Source: Desulfobacteraceae bacterium 4572_19 (GTDB lineage Bacteria; Desulfobacterota; Desulfobacteria; Desulfobacterales; NBLS01). Taken from it: a stretch of 9,464 nt of DNA. The notes below the pieces were generated by a model. It did no database searches. It worked only from the letters and a program-made list of their open reading frames with translations, and was not told where the DNA came from. Numbering within the stretch: the first letter of the stretch is position 1; every line of letters starts with the position of its first letter. Positions 1 through 6,710 of the stretch are shown piece after piece. The stretch spans positions 1-9,464 of the forward strand of contig NBLS01000072.1 in the NCBI GenBank assembly GCA_002084385.1, written 5' to 3'. The translations under genes and the position numbers were made by a program.

Positions 1-404
1 CTCCCATTCAACATCATTCTGTTTACGACAGCTACAGAGTAAGTTTAAGAGGAGCAACGGAGAATACAATTACTGAAATATTTGGTAAAGTTTTAAACTC
101 AGCAAGGGGTGTTGTTGATGTCGCACAAAAGAGTTCGAAGCTTGTACCTGATAATCCCCAACGTTGTTTAAGTATCTGGACAGTGAACGTTAAAAATACA
201 GATATTTTTCGACTTCAGACAAATATAAATAAAATGATTAATGATGTAATTGCAGCAGATGGAAATATTATTCTAAAAGGCATCTCTTACAGATACTCAA
301 GGTATGAAGTGGAGCTATTAAACGGAATTAGACCAGGCTCAACTACATCGAAATCAATTGAGTTTATTATTGATCCTGAACTTGCAAGGGATAGAGAATT
401 TTAA
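1..404 (+). CDS. C-terminal part of an exported LpoB/TolB-like protein, paralogue of the gene at 7046-8134
   Basis: The reading frame is already open at the left edge (first whole codon at 3) and stops with TAA at 402-404, so only about 133 C-terminal residues are present; the GTG at 183 is internal, not a start. From the first YRV motif onward the product matches the C-terminal domain of the 7046-8134 protein over about 125 residues, at roughly three-quarters identity by eye. Shared blocks include SLRGATE/NLRGATE, FGKVLN, QKSSKLVPDNPQ, NINKMI and YEVELLNGIRP. It lacks the VNGFD tail of the paralogue. By analogy the missing N-terminus would hold a signal peptide and a TolB-N/LpoB-like domain, placing the protein in the periplasm. 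I do not recognise a named family. What is seen is the duplication; the function is inferred from neighbours. Confidence 0.85.
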   Translation, partial: PIQHHSVYDSYRVSLRGATENTITEIFGKVLNSARGVVDVAQKSSKLVPDNPQRCLSIWTVNVKNTDIFRLQTNINKMINDVIAADGNIILKGISYRYSRYEVELLNGIRPGSTTSKSIEFIIDPELARDREF

Positions 405-701
405 ATATTTTAATTTTATTAAAAAATGTAATAACAATGGATTTTTTATATTTCGTATTTGCTTTCTTGATATTTTGAATCCCCATCTTTTAATTTTATA
501 TCTAAAAATTTAATTTGTTAACTGTTTTAATGGGAAACATGGTGTGTATGCTATAAAAGTATGAAATTTTTTTATTGTAAAGCAGGTATCTTTATGTTAG
601 GCGTTGTGCTGTCTCATAGTGAGTGTTCATTATGTCTTTATAGGGCATTGTATATTTATCCTTATTTAAAAGTATAACAAGAAAAATGGAGAATAATAAT
701 T
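405..701 (+). other. gene-free AT-rich intergenic region
   Basis: No convincing reading frame lies in these 297 bases on either strand. Directly after the upstream stop there is an A/T-only stem (TTTTAAT at 408-414, ATTAAAA at 418-424) without a following T-run, too weak to call a terminator. Two promoter-like strings are visible: an extended -10 (TG-C-TATAAA, 549-557) without a good -35, and a -35/-10 pair at 648-678. None of the palindromic repeat units seen elsewhere in the window occurs here. Confidence 0.6.
648..678 (+). promoter_or_regulatory. candidate sigma-70-like promoter upstream of the 702 gene
   Basis: TTGTAT (648-653) and TATAAC (673-678) resemble -35 and -10 boxes, with a 19-base spacer that is longer than the usual 17. 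Transcription would start about 10 bases before the GGAG ribosome binding site at 688-691, giving a very short leader. In DNA this AT-rich such matches arise by chance, so this is only a candidate. Confidence 0.22.
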
Positions 702-1490
702 ATGAATATTAAACTTGTTGTAAGTTTTTTTGTAGGAATATTGATAGTTGGTTTGTTTTGGTGGTTTTTTTTTGACGTTACTAATAATTCCCAAAAAGAA
801 TTAGATAATGATCAACAGGTAATGGCGGATTCCACAGTTAAAGATATTTTAGCAAAAGAAAAGATTAATAAACATGAGCCTATAGATAATATTGCTGAAA
901 AAAATAGTGGTACTCAGAATAATGATAAAAAAGATAACAAAAATAAGCAAAATAATATTGAATTAACAGAAAAAAAAGAGTCCGATTCTTCACTTGTACC
1001 AAAAACTATAATCGCAAAAAAAGAAAAGGAGGTATCTGAGAAAAACAGTAATAATTCTGACATAAAAACAAACAACTTACTGCCTGAAAATGTAAAAACA
1101 TCTACTGATGTACAGGAAATTGAAAAACTTTCTGATAATAAACAGGTGGCAGAAAGTGAAAATGTTGACGAACCACTAAAGGGTGTTGAACCGTTACAAG
1201 ATATTCAAAAACCTGCCGAGATTATATCTAATGAAACAATAACGGATGTAGTTCAGGATATTTCTCAGAATAATGCAAGTACTGATGATGAAAGATTTTA
1301 TTTTTGGGGACCTTTCTATCTTAAAACCAAGGCAGACAGGTTTGCAAAATATATAACTTCCATAAGTGGAGTAACTTGTTTGGCAGGAAAAACAGGACCG
1401 TCCGAATATCGGGTTTATTATCTTTATGAAGATGAGACGGATAAACTTGCCAAAGCCGTTCTTATTAAAAGTAAGGGTATAAAATTTTAA
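702..1490 (+). CDS. membrane-anchored protein with C-terminal SPOR-like domain
   Basis: The 262-residue product has three parts. Residues 4-25 form one hydrophobic helix after a short basic N-terminus, a signal anchor that would leave the rest in the periplasm. Residues about 30-195 are a low-complexity linker rich in Asn, Lys, Glu, Asp and Ser. Residues 196-262 have the pattern of a SPOR domain: an aromatic strand with FYFWGPF, a helix with KADRFAKYI, a strand with YRVYYLY, then a second helix DKLAKAVLI. SPOR domains bind peptidoglycan glycan strands lacking stem peptides, typically at division sites, and single-pass SPOR proteins of this shape (FtsN, DamX) are common. The start is supported by GGAG at 688-691. 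It lies 26 bases upstream of the next gene, likely in one operon. The SPOR call is by pattern only. Confidence 0.72.
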   Translation: MNIKLVVSFFVGILIVGLFWWFFFDVTNNSQKELDNDQQVMADSTVKDILAKEKINKHEPIDNIAEKNSGTQNNDKKDNKNKQNNIELTEKKESDSSLVPKTIIAKKEKEVSEKNSNNSDIKTNNLLPENVKTSTDVQEIEKLSDNKQVAESENVDEPLKGVEPLQDIQKPAEIISNETITDVVQDISQNNASTDDERFYFWGPFYLKTKADRFAKYITSISGVTCLAGKTGPSEYRVYYLYEDETDKLAKAVLIKSKGIKF

Positions 1491-1516
1491 TTATAATTAA
1501 TTAAGGAGATTGAAAA

Positions 1517-1945
1517 ATGAAAATGGAAAAAATTTTTAAGAAAGTTTTATTTTGGGGATTTGTAGCCTTGTTGGGAATGGGAATTTCTACAACTTCTATT
1601 TCAGCCAAGTCAAAACCAACGCTTAATCTTTTTCCCAACGATGTTGCAGAACATTTAGCTCAAACTGGAGCTATCGCTAAATCGATGGAGGAGGGTCTTA
1701 AAGACGTAATTATGAAGTTAGAGGGGCAATCAAGACTGTATAACGAAACTGGTTGTGATGGTTCAAGTGATCCGGGATGTGCACAAATAGCAACACAAAT
1801 GGGAGATAACTATATGGAGATGTTATCTATTATGAGACAAAGTCTTCCAGAGATGAAACATTTGGGGAGCCGGATGATGATTCTGCACTGCCTGATATGC
1901 AAAATAGTAATGTTCCAGGAGGTTTTGTTAGCCCCCTTGAAATGA
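1517..1945 (+). CDS. small exported protein of unknown function; C-terminus probably frameshifted
   Basis: The ATG at 1517 follows a clear AAGGAG at 1503-1508. Residues 1-30 are a Sec signal peptide (basic start, hydrophobic core, Ser-Ile-Ser-Ala cleavage site after residue 30), so the product is periplasmic. The mature part looks helical, with one cysteine pair (C80 and C88) that could form a disulfide. I do not recognise the family. Up to about residue 117 the protein looks normal. Beyond that the frame gives an unlikely Met/Ile/Cys/Leu-rich tail, whereas the -1 frame gives a plausible hydrophilic tail beginning EPDDDSALPD and ending SPLEMN, with TAA at 1948-1950. The switch point is around T TTG GGG (1861-1867). 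This is either a sequence error, a mutation or recoding. The annotated end follows the literal frame. Confidence 0.7.
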   Translation: MKMEKIFKKVLFWGFVALLGMGISTTSISAKSKPTLNLFPNDVAEHLAQTGAIAKSMEEGLKDVIMKLEGQSRLYNETGCDGSSDPGCAQIATQMGDNYMEMLSIMRQSLPEMKHLGSRMMILHCLICKIVMFQEVLLAPLK

Positions 1946-1975
1946 ACTAATTTTTCTTAAAAGGTAATCTTTTTA

Positions 1976-2130
1976 TATAAAAGTCCATAGAAAAGCTATA
2001 TTATAAAGACTTTTATTTTTTGTTGTGGCGTACTATCTTCCATGGCAAGTTTATATGAAAGTCTCCATAAAATGCCGTATCATAAGGACTTTCATTTTTT
2101 GTTGTGGTGGTCAATCCATCATGGCGGTTA
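1976..2130 (+). repeat. two tandem copies of a ~77-bp hairpin unit
   Basis: Copy A spans 1976-2053 and copy B 2054-2130. Both run TAT(A/G)AAAGTC, a variable loop, GACTTT, then ATTTTTTGTTGTGG and an ATGGC-containing end. Each holds a 7-bp stem: AAAAGTC (1979-1985) with GACTTTT (2008-2014) in A, and GAAAGTC (2057-2063) with GACTTTC (2087-2093) in B. The outer pair changes from A-T to G-C, a compensatory change. A T-run follows each stem, so the units may act as weak terminators between the 1517 gene and the 2163 lipoprotein gene. An in-frame ATG at 2025 lies inside the repeat but has no ribosome binding site and would bury the signal peptide. Confidence 0.7.
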
Positions 2131-2162
2131 TACAAATATTTAAATCAATAAGGAGAAAAAAA

Positions 2163-2720
2163 ATGAAGAGTATTAAGAAACTTGTAAAAATTATCATGAT
2201 TGTTACAGTAGCTTTTATCATTACTGTAGGATGTGCTCCAAAAGAACCAACACCTGCGGTAGCAAATACTTGTCCTATTCCAACCGGATTTCTTGTAGAT
2301 GAGGCATTTGCAACGGCTAAGTCCACCTTATCTAATCCAGAATGCCGGTATAAGTTTGAAACAATTTTTTCTGCGTTATTAAATACCTGCTCTGGTGCCC
2401 CTGAATTAAGAAATAAGGAATTATTTAGTCAACTTTTGGTATGGTCAAAAAATGAGGGAATAATTAGTAAAATTCAAGCTAAAGAGTATTATACCAAATA
2501 TTTTTCAAGCCGATTTATCTCACTACCTGGTGATTATTCAACCTGTAGTCATTGTCCTCGTTTAAGAAGTATAATGGCAGAGTGCAAAAGTGAACTTCAA
2601 GCAAAAGAGTTGGGACTTTTAAAGGCGTGTAATGATAAATTAACTTATAACAAAGCCTTTGGTGACCTGGATAAAATAGAACTAATCTTGGAAGCAACTT
2701 GCAGTGCATGTTCTTTATAG
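2163..2720 (+). CDS. Cys-rich outer-membrane-type lipoprotein of unknown function
   Basis: The start at ATG 2163 is chosen over the upstream in-frame ATG at 2025 because AAGGAG (2150-2155) sits 7 bases before it and because it puts a lipoprotein signal peptide at the N-terminus: basic start, hydrophobic core, and lipobox ITVGC with the lipidated Cys at residue 24. The 185-residue product has nine more cysteines (37, 61, 76, 128, 131, 141, 156, 180, 183), including two CxxC pairs (CSHC and CSAC, the latter almost at the C-terminus). Neither CxxC is followed by His, so these are not haem-binding sites; disulfides or metal binding are possible. Ala at +2 after the Cys favours sorting to the outer membrane under the E. 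coli rule. No family is recognised. It lies just upstream of the channel pair and probably works with it. Confidence 0.82.
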   Translation: MKSIKKLVKIIMIVTVAFIITVGCAPKEPTPAVANTCPIPTGFLVDEAFATAKSTLSNPECRYKFETIFSALLNTCSGAPELRNKELFSQLLVWSKNEGIISKIQAKEYYTKYFSSRFISLPGDYSTCSHCPRLRSIMAECKSELQAKELGLLKACNDKLTYNKAFGDLDKIELILEATCSACSL

Positions 2721-2733
2721 TCAGTGATATTTG

Positions 2734-2781
2734 GTAACCGTTCACGACCAAGAAATGTGATTTTTTGGTAATCTCACATTT
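2734..2781 (-). repeat. 48-bp palindromic repeat, copy 1 (inverted orientation)
   Basis: This is the reverse complement of the unit at 6913-6960 and 8292-8339, with 2 mismatches to the latter. It contains the perfect 8-bp inverted repeat AAATGTGA (2753-2760) and TCACATTT (2774-2781), plus the GTAACCGTTCAC end. It occupies most of the gap between the lipoprotein stop (2720) and the channel gene, and ends 5 bases before the AGGAG (2787-2791) used by the 2801 gene. The transcribed hairpin would therefore sit right against that ribosome binding site. Confidence 0.85.
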
Positions 2782-2800
2782 GTAATAGGAGATAATATTT

Positions 2801-3457
2801 ATGAAAGGGAAAAAGGATAATCCAAGTATAGCAACCTACATAAAGGGCATTCTTTCGGGTGTGGTTTGTGCTCTTCTTATCTTGTATATACTTAATATTT
2901 CAGGAATAATTGCTGTAAGTTCGGTTGGAGGATTCTCACTGGTAACTTTTCTTCGGTGGTGCTATGAGAATCTGGGACTTTCGATTATTCCTTTTTCCCT
3001 GATTGCTGCAGGGTATGTTTTTTATTTAAATAAACTAATAAAATTGTTAAATGCAGTTACCTCTTCATCCGAAGAGATAACTGCTATAGAAGAAAAGCTC
3101 GATCTTCTTGTAAATATTTTTTTTGGTATAGGAGTAATATGGACAGCCATAGGAATGAGAAACGCACTTCTTGTTTCCCTTGGCAATATGGATGCTGAAA
3201 CTGCCGCACAAAAAGGTGCTTTTTATATTCTTACCCAACTTGTGGACGGTGGAATACTTCTATCTCTTTCCACTACTATTATCGGTGGAATTGGCGGTTA
3301 TATAATGAAGATGATCAAAGCATGGTCAGCCGGCCCGAAACTCAATCTTTTTTTTACCAATCAGTTTGATTCTGAGAAACAAGACGTACTTGAAAGACTT
3401 GATAAAATTGCCCTTCTTCTTGAAAACAGCACGACAACAAGGAGATATGCACCATGA
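2801..3457 (+). CDS. ExbB/TolQ/MotA-like inner-membrane proton channel subunit
   Basis: The 218-residue product has four predicted membrane helices at about 15-40, 58-77, 103-127 and 148-170, with little beyond a short helical C-terminal tail (190-210). The last two helices carry the signature of the MotA/TolQ/ExbB family: a Gly-rich entry and WTAIGM (114-119), then GGILLSLSTTIIGGIGGYI (150-168), matching the family's G-T-V-x-G-M and G-I-x-x-A-L-x-T-T-x-x-G-L blocks. Such proteins form pentameric channels around a dimeric single-helix partner and use proton or sodium flow to move it. AGGAG at 2787-2791 supports the start. Its stop overlaps the next start (ATGA at 3454-3457), so the two are translationally coupled, as expected for stoichiometric subunits. 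TM1 and TM2 are less typical, so it is a divergent member. Confidence 0.68.
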   Translation: MKGKKDNPSIATYIKGILSGVVCALLILYILNISGIIAVSSVGGFSLVTFLRWCYENLGLSIIPFSLIAAGYVFYLNKLIKLLNAVTSSSEEITAIEEKLDLLVNIFFGIGVIWTAIGMRNALLVSLGNMDAETAAQKGAFYILTQLVDGGILLSLSTTIIGGIGGYIMKMIKAWSAGPKLNLFFTNQFDSEKQDVLERLDKIALLLENSTTTRRYAP

Positions 3458-4512
3458 TCAGCCGTGGAAGAAGACAAAGAGGAGGAGCTACAACTGATGA
3501 ATCTGAGGCTCTTCAAACAGATGTAATGAGATTTCTTGCCATTATCTGTATGTGTCTTATGGTCATTTTTGCCCTTGTTCAATCTTTGCCGGTAAGTGAA
3601 GCCGAAAACAAACCAAAAATGCAAAGCAAGGAGATACTTGAAAGAGAAATTGAAATTTTAAAAGAGAATGCAGATAAGTTAAAGCAGGATCTTGTTTCCC
3701 TTGAAAAAAATGTTATTTTAAAAAAAAAGCAGGTAGAACAAAACAGTAAAGAGATAATAAAGCAAAGAAACAGTGTAAAAAAATTAGATTCCATAGCAAA
3801 AAAAAAGTTAAAAGAGATAAAACGAAAACGACGCATTTTATCCAATATTGATATCCTTGTCAAGTCTGCAAAAAAACAGGAAGAAAAATTTAGAAAATTA
3901 AATAAGCAAGCTCAAAAAGAGTTGTTAAAAAAACAATCCGATCTTAACAAAACGGCCAGTCTTATTGAAAATGGAAGGGATGAATTAGAGAAAGTAGAGG
4001 CAAAATTAGATGAGGCAAAAGTCGAAATTGAAAAAATAGTGCATGAACAAGAAATTACTGAACCAACTAAAGAATCAGAACCGAAATCTAAGCCTGAAGA
4101 GCAAAAAGAAGAACAAAAAGAAGATAGCAAACCTGCCCGAGAAGAAAAAGAGGGATTTACACTTGGATTTGCATCAAATGCAGCTTTGTTAAAATTATTG
4201 AAAAAAGGAAATATGGTAGAACTTTATATCCTTGCAGGCAACAAAAGCTGGAAACTTAAAGTTAAACATTCGGGAAGCGTTGTATTTCTTTCTGCACCTG
4301 CACCGAAAAAAATATATCAAATGGATTACCAAACTGTACCTGAAAAAATTATCCGAGCAGGAAAACGAGTAGTCGCAGCATTTGGTAAAAACACAATGAC
4401 CTATGCCGTTGTTTTGGCTCCGAAAATAAGCAGGCAGTTTAGCGGTCTTATGAAGGGAAAAAAAGGTGGCGGACTTGTAATTTCTGCTACAGGTAAGGTA
4501 ACTCTTGAATAA
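3454..4512 (+). CDS. ExbD/TolR/MotB-like stator partner with long periplasmic coiled coil
   Basis: The 352-residue product has a basic cytoplasmic N-terminus, one membrane helix (about 23-46) and a periplasmic remainder. The helix opens with QTDVMRFLAI, placing Asp23 where ExbD, TolR and MotB carry their essential proton-binding Asp. Instead of an ExbD or OmpA-like domain there is a Lys/Glu-rich coiled coil (about 55-198), a charged Pro/Glu/Lys linker (200-235), and a globular domain (about 235-352) that I do not recognise. That domain contains LYILAGNKSWKLKV and a VPEKIIRAGKRVVAAFG helix. AAGGAG at 3439-3444 supports the start, which overlaps the upstream stop by ATGA. The inferred role is the moving or force-transmitting half of a proton-driven unit, with the coiled coil spanning towards peptidoglycan or the outer membrane. 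Asp23 and the coupling are the main evidence; sequence similarity to ExbD proper is slight. Confidence 0.68.
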   Translation: MISRGRRQRGGATTDESEALQTDVMRFLAIICMCLMVIFALVQSLPVSEAENKPKMQSKEILEREIEILKENADKLKQDLVSLEKNVILKKKQVEQNSKEIIKQRNSVKKLDSIAKKKLKEIKRKRRILSNIDILVKSAKKQEEKFRKLNKQAQKELLKKQSDLNKTASLIENGRDELEKVEAKLDEAKVEIEKIVHEQEITEPTKESEPKSKPEEQKEEQKEDSKPAREEKEGFTLGFASNAALLKLLKKGNMVELYILAGNKSWKLKVKHSGSVVFLSAPAPKKIYQMDYQTVPEKIIRAGKRVVAAFGKNTMTYAVVLAPKISRQFSGLMKGKKGGGLVISATGKVTLE

Positions 4513-4558
4513 GAGTTCACCAAAGCAGATAAGTATTTACACCTCTAAAGGAGTAATT

Positions 4559-5413
4559 ATGAAACTTTTAAAATACATAATAGTTATTATTTTTATAGTC
4601 GGTATTTTTTTTCAACCTCCAACAATTTCGGCTGCCAGAATGAAAATTAAAGAACTTGATTACTCTTCATCTTGGAAAGAGTATTTAAAAAAGGATGCGA
4701 ATCTTGAACCTTTAAAAGAGTATCCCCATGATAAGTGTTTTAGAGAAGCTGCCAAAAAATATAATCTTCCCCTTACACTATTATTAGCATTTGCAAGAGG
4801 TGAGTCAGATTTTAATCATCTCGCCAAATCATCAAAGTCATGTTATGGAATTATGCAGATTCAATGGCCGGGCACAGCTGGCGATCTTGGATTAAAAAGT
4901 ATAAAAGAGCTATACGATCCTTGTAAAAATATTAAAGCCGGTGCCAGATATATCAAAAAAATGCTTAAACGCTATAAAGGGGATTTACACTTGGCTATTG
5001 CCGCATATAATTATGGTCCCGGACGGATTTCCAAAAATGCAACCCCATGGTCAATCCCTAAAGGTGCAAACTGGTACAGTGGTTATATCTATCACCATCT
5101 TCAACAGATTTTAATTGGAGCAGAAGCAGGAAAAATTGCAGGGAAAGTTACAGGAAAAAATAAACACAAGCAAAAATATAAACCGGGAAGTAAACTCCCC
5201 ATTATAGTTTTTCATAACCCCTTCAGAGCGAGGGACTTTCTGGCATATTTTAAAAAACGAGATCCAAAACTTCGCCTTGACTGGTTTAGAACTCCCCTTG
5301 GAGAGACTTATATAGTACTTTTATTTGATTCAGAAAAAGAGAAACAAAAAAGCATAAAGCGTTTAAAAGAGTTAGGGTTCTATCATAAAGATATGGAATC
5401 TTCGGTTTTTTAA
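4559..5413 (+). CDS. periplasmic lytic transglycosylase (SLT/MltC-E-type domain) with C-terminal SPOR-like extension
   Basis: The ATG at 4559 follows AAAGGAG (4547-4553) and starts a clean Sec signal peptide with cleavage near TISA-A (residues 22-26), so it is preferred over in-frame codons from 4505. Residues 66-185 are a goose-lysozyme-like transglycosylase domain: catalytic Glu82 in RGESDFN, then YGIMQIQWPGTA (96-107), the helix KAGARYIKKMLKRYKGD, and LAIAAYNYGPG (145-155). Such enzymes cleave the MurNAc-GlcNAc bond to give 1,6-anhydro ends. After a basic linker (190-212), residues 213-275 follow a beta-alpha-beta-beta-alpha order (PIIVF, RARDFLAYF, LRLDWF, TYIVLLF, SIKRLKELGF) like a SPOR domain, which would target glycan. 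A perfect 7-bp inverted repeat (4500-4506/4511-4517) spans the preceding stop codon. The context links cell-wall cutting to the channel pair. Confidence 0.93.
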   Translation: MKLLKYIIVIIFIVGIFFQPPTISAARMKIKELDYSSSWKEYLKKDANLEPLKEYPHDKCFREAAKKYNLPLTLLLAFARGESDFNHLAKSSKSCYGIMQIQWPGTAGDLGLKSIKELYDPCKNIKAGARYIKKMLKRYKGDLHLAIAAYNYGPGRISKNATPWSIPKGANWYSGYIYHHLQQILIGAEAGKIAGKVTGKNKHKQKYKPGSKLPIIVFHNPFRARDFLAYFKKRDPKLRLDWFRTPLGETYIVLLFDSEKEKQKSIKRLKELGFYHKDMESSVF

Positions 5414-5444
5414 TTTATAAAAGTAAGTCAGAAAGGTGAAAATT

Positions 5445-6664
5445 ATGTTTAAACAATTAATTGGTGTTGCAATTATTATTTCATGTTTATTTATTTTGGG
5501 GTGTCCTAAGCCAAGGCCTATGCAAGGTCCGGGTCATGTGGAAAAGAATATGTCTCTGGAAGATTGGGTTGATTATACTGCTATCCCCTATCTTATAAAG
5601 GAACTGGGTGAAAGCCCGCGTTTTAAAGGACAATCGTTTCTTTTTGTTAGTATGGACAAAGATAATATCATACCAGTATAAAAGACGTGCAGTGTAACAG
5701 AACCAAAAAAGAGGACTATTATATAGGTATTGATGCATTTATTTCAAGTATTAACGGAAAACTGAATGTTAAAATTAGAGCTTTGGATATTGTTGAAAAG
5801 AAATGGATTACAGGCTTTGGTATTGCATGGCAGGGAAATCCTTCTTCCATGCAAAAAAAAGCATTGCACAAGACAAGCCCTGATGAGTATCTTTTAGGTC
5901 TTCGCCCCCTTCCTTTTAATGAACGTCAGGCAGATCTTCTTGCAGCATACCTTTCCAGAAATCTAAGCTGTCTTTTTTATAATATGGAGTTAGATGAAGT
6001 TATTGTATATGTTAAAAAAGAAAATCCCGGTAAAATAAAATATTTTAACAGTGCTTTTAACCTCGTTTCCAACTATCTTGCCAGATATAAGGAAGTTACT
6101 GTAACAGATGATCCGGCTAAAGCAAATATTGTTGTATTTGTAAAGGTACATGAAATTCATAAGGAACTTTTTCAGGTATGGGTAAGTGCAAGGTATAAAC
6201 AAGATAAAAAATATGTTCCCGGAAGAGAAACTGAAGCTTATGTTTCACTGCCTGTAAAGGTGATTGCAATTAAGGAAAAAAAAGAAGAAATTCCTATTGA
6301 AAAACCTATTGAAAAACCCGTTATACCTGTCGAAATAAAACCTATTATAAAACCAGAGCCCTCATATTTAAGTGATTTTGACCTTTGCTTTTACGATTAT
6401 ATTGATAATTTTGAAGGCAGAATATATCCCATGTTAAAAAATTATCCTGGGGTTATCCGTATTCAAAGGCTTTATAATAAGTGTAAAGGCGTATCTTCTT
6501 GTGTATGTTATGAAATTTCTGTAAATTCAAAACGATATAGAAAAATGGAGGAATTAATTCAATGGCTTCGTGGAAGTCTTAATGGTTCAGGTGCTTACAG
6601 GTATAATTTAAAACCTGTTTCGGGAAAAAGTATCAGAATCTTTTTTACAAGGGGATTTGAATAA
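5445..6664 (+). pseudogene. large lipoprotein with LpoB/TolB-like domains, split by a -1 frameshift near 5666-5681
   Basis: The ATG at 5445 follows AAAGGTGA (5432-5439) and starts a lipoprotein signal peptide with lipobox FILGC (Cys20). Frame one stops at 5679-5681, just after VSMDKDNI. The following frame is open from 5666 to the TAA at 6662-6664 and continues sensibly (KDVQCNRTKKEDYYIGIDAF). One missing base around 5678 would join the two into a protein of about 405 residues. The GTG at 5687 has no ribosome binding site, so it is not a separate gene. The joined protein has an LpoB/TolB-N-like first domain (DWVDYTAIPYLIKELGES to VKIRALDIVEKKWITG), a second similar fold (NERQADLLAAYLSRNL to FQVWVSARYK), a Pro/Lys/Glu linker with PIEKP repeats, and a C-terminal domain ending FFTRGFE. 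LpoB-like lipoproteins activate peptidoglycan synthases from the outer membrane. Whether the frameshift is real is unknown. Confidence 0.68.
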
Positions 6665-6710
6665 GGGCTCGCAAAAAAATAACTTGCACTTCTTAAACGC
6701 TGATATATCT

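Noticed and set aside
183..404. 73-codon gene starting at GTG 183
   Set aside because: The frame is open to the window edge and upstream codons align with the 7046 paralogue, so this is an internal codon.
549..557. Extended -10 promoter TG-C-TATAAA
   Set aside because: No -35 match at a proper distance, and such strings are expected by chance in this composition.
2025..2162. Upstream in-frame extension of the lipoprotein gene from ATG 2025
   Set aside because: It lies in the tandem hairpin repeat, has no ribosome binding site, and would place 46 residues in front of a clear lipoprotein signal peptide; ATG 2163 has AAGGAG.
3361..4130. Minus-strand open frames opposite the channel and coiled-coil genes
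   Set aside because: Ser/Phe/Leu-rich products that mirror Lys/Glu-rich coding on the + strand, with no start signals.
2801..4512. Zorya anti-phage system
   Set aside because: The two subunits are ZorA/ZorB-like only in the generic stator sense: the long tail is on the wrong subunit, the partner has no OmpA-like domain, and no ZorC, ZorD or ZorE neighbour is present.
4500..4517. 7-bp perfect hairpin (AACTCTT/AAGAGTT) over the stop of the coiled-coil gene
   Set aside because: No T-run and AT-rich; chance or a minor mRNA stability element cannot be told apart, so it is not listed as a terminator.
5687..6664. Separate gene starting at GTG 5687
   Set aside because: No ribosome binding site or signal peptide, and the frame is open upstream to 5666; it reads as the continuation of the 5445 lipoprotein.
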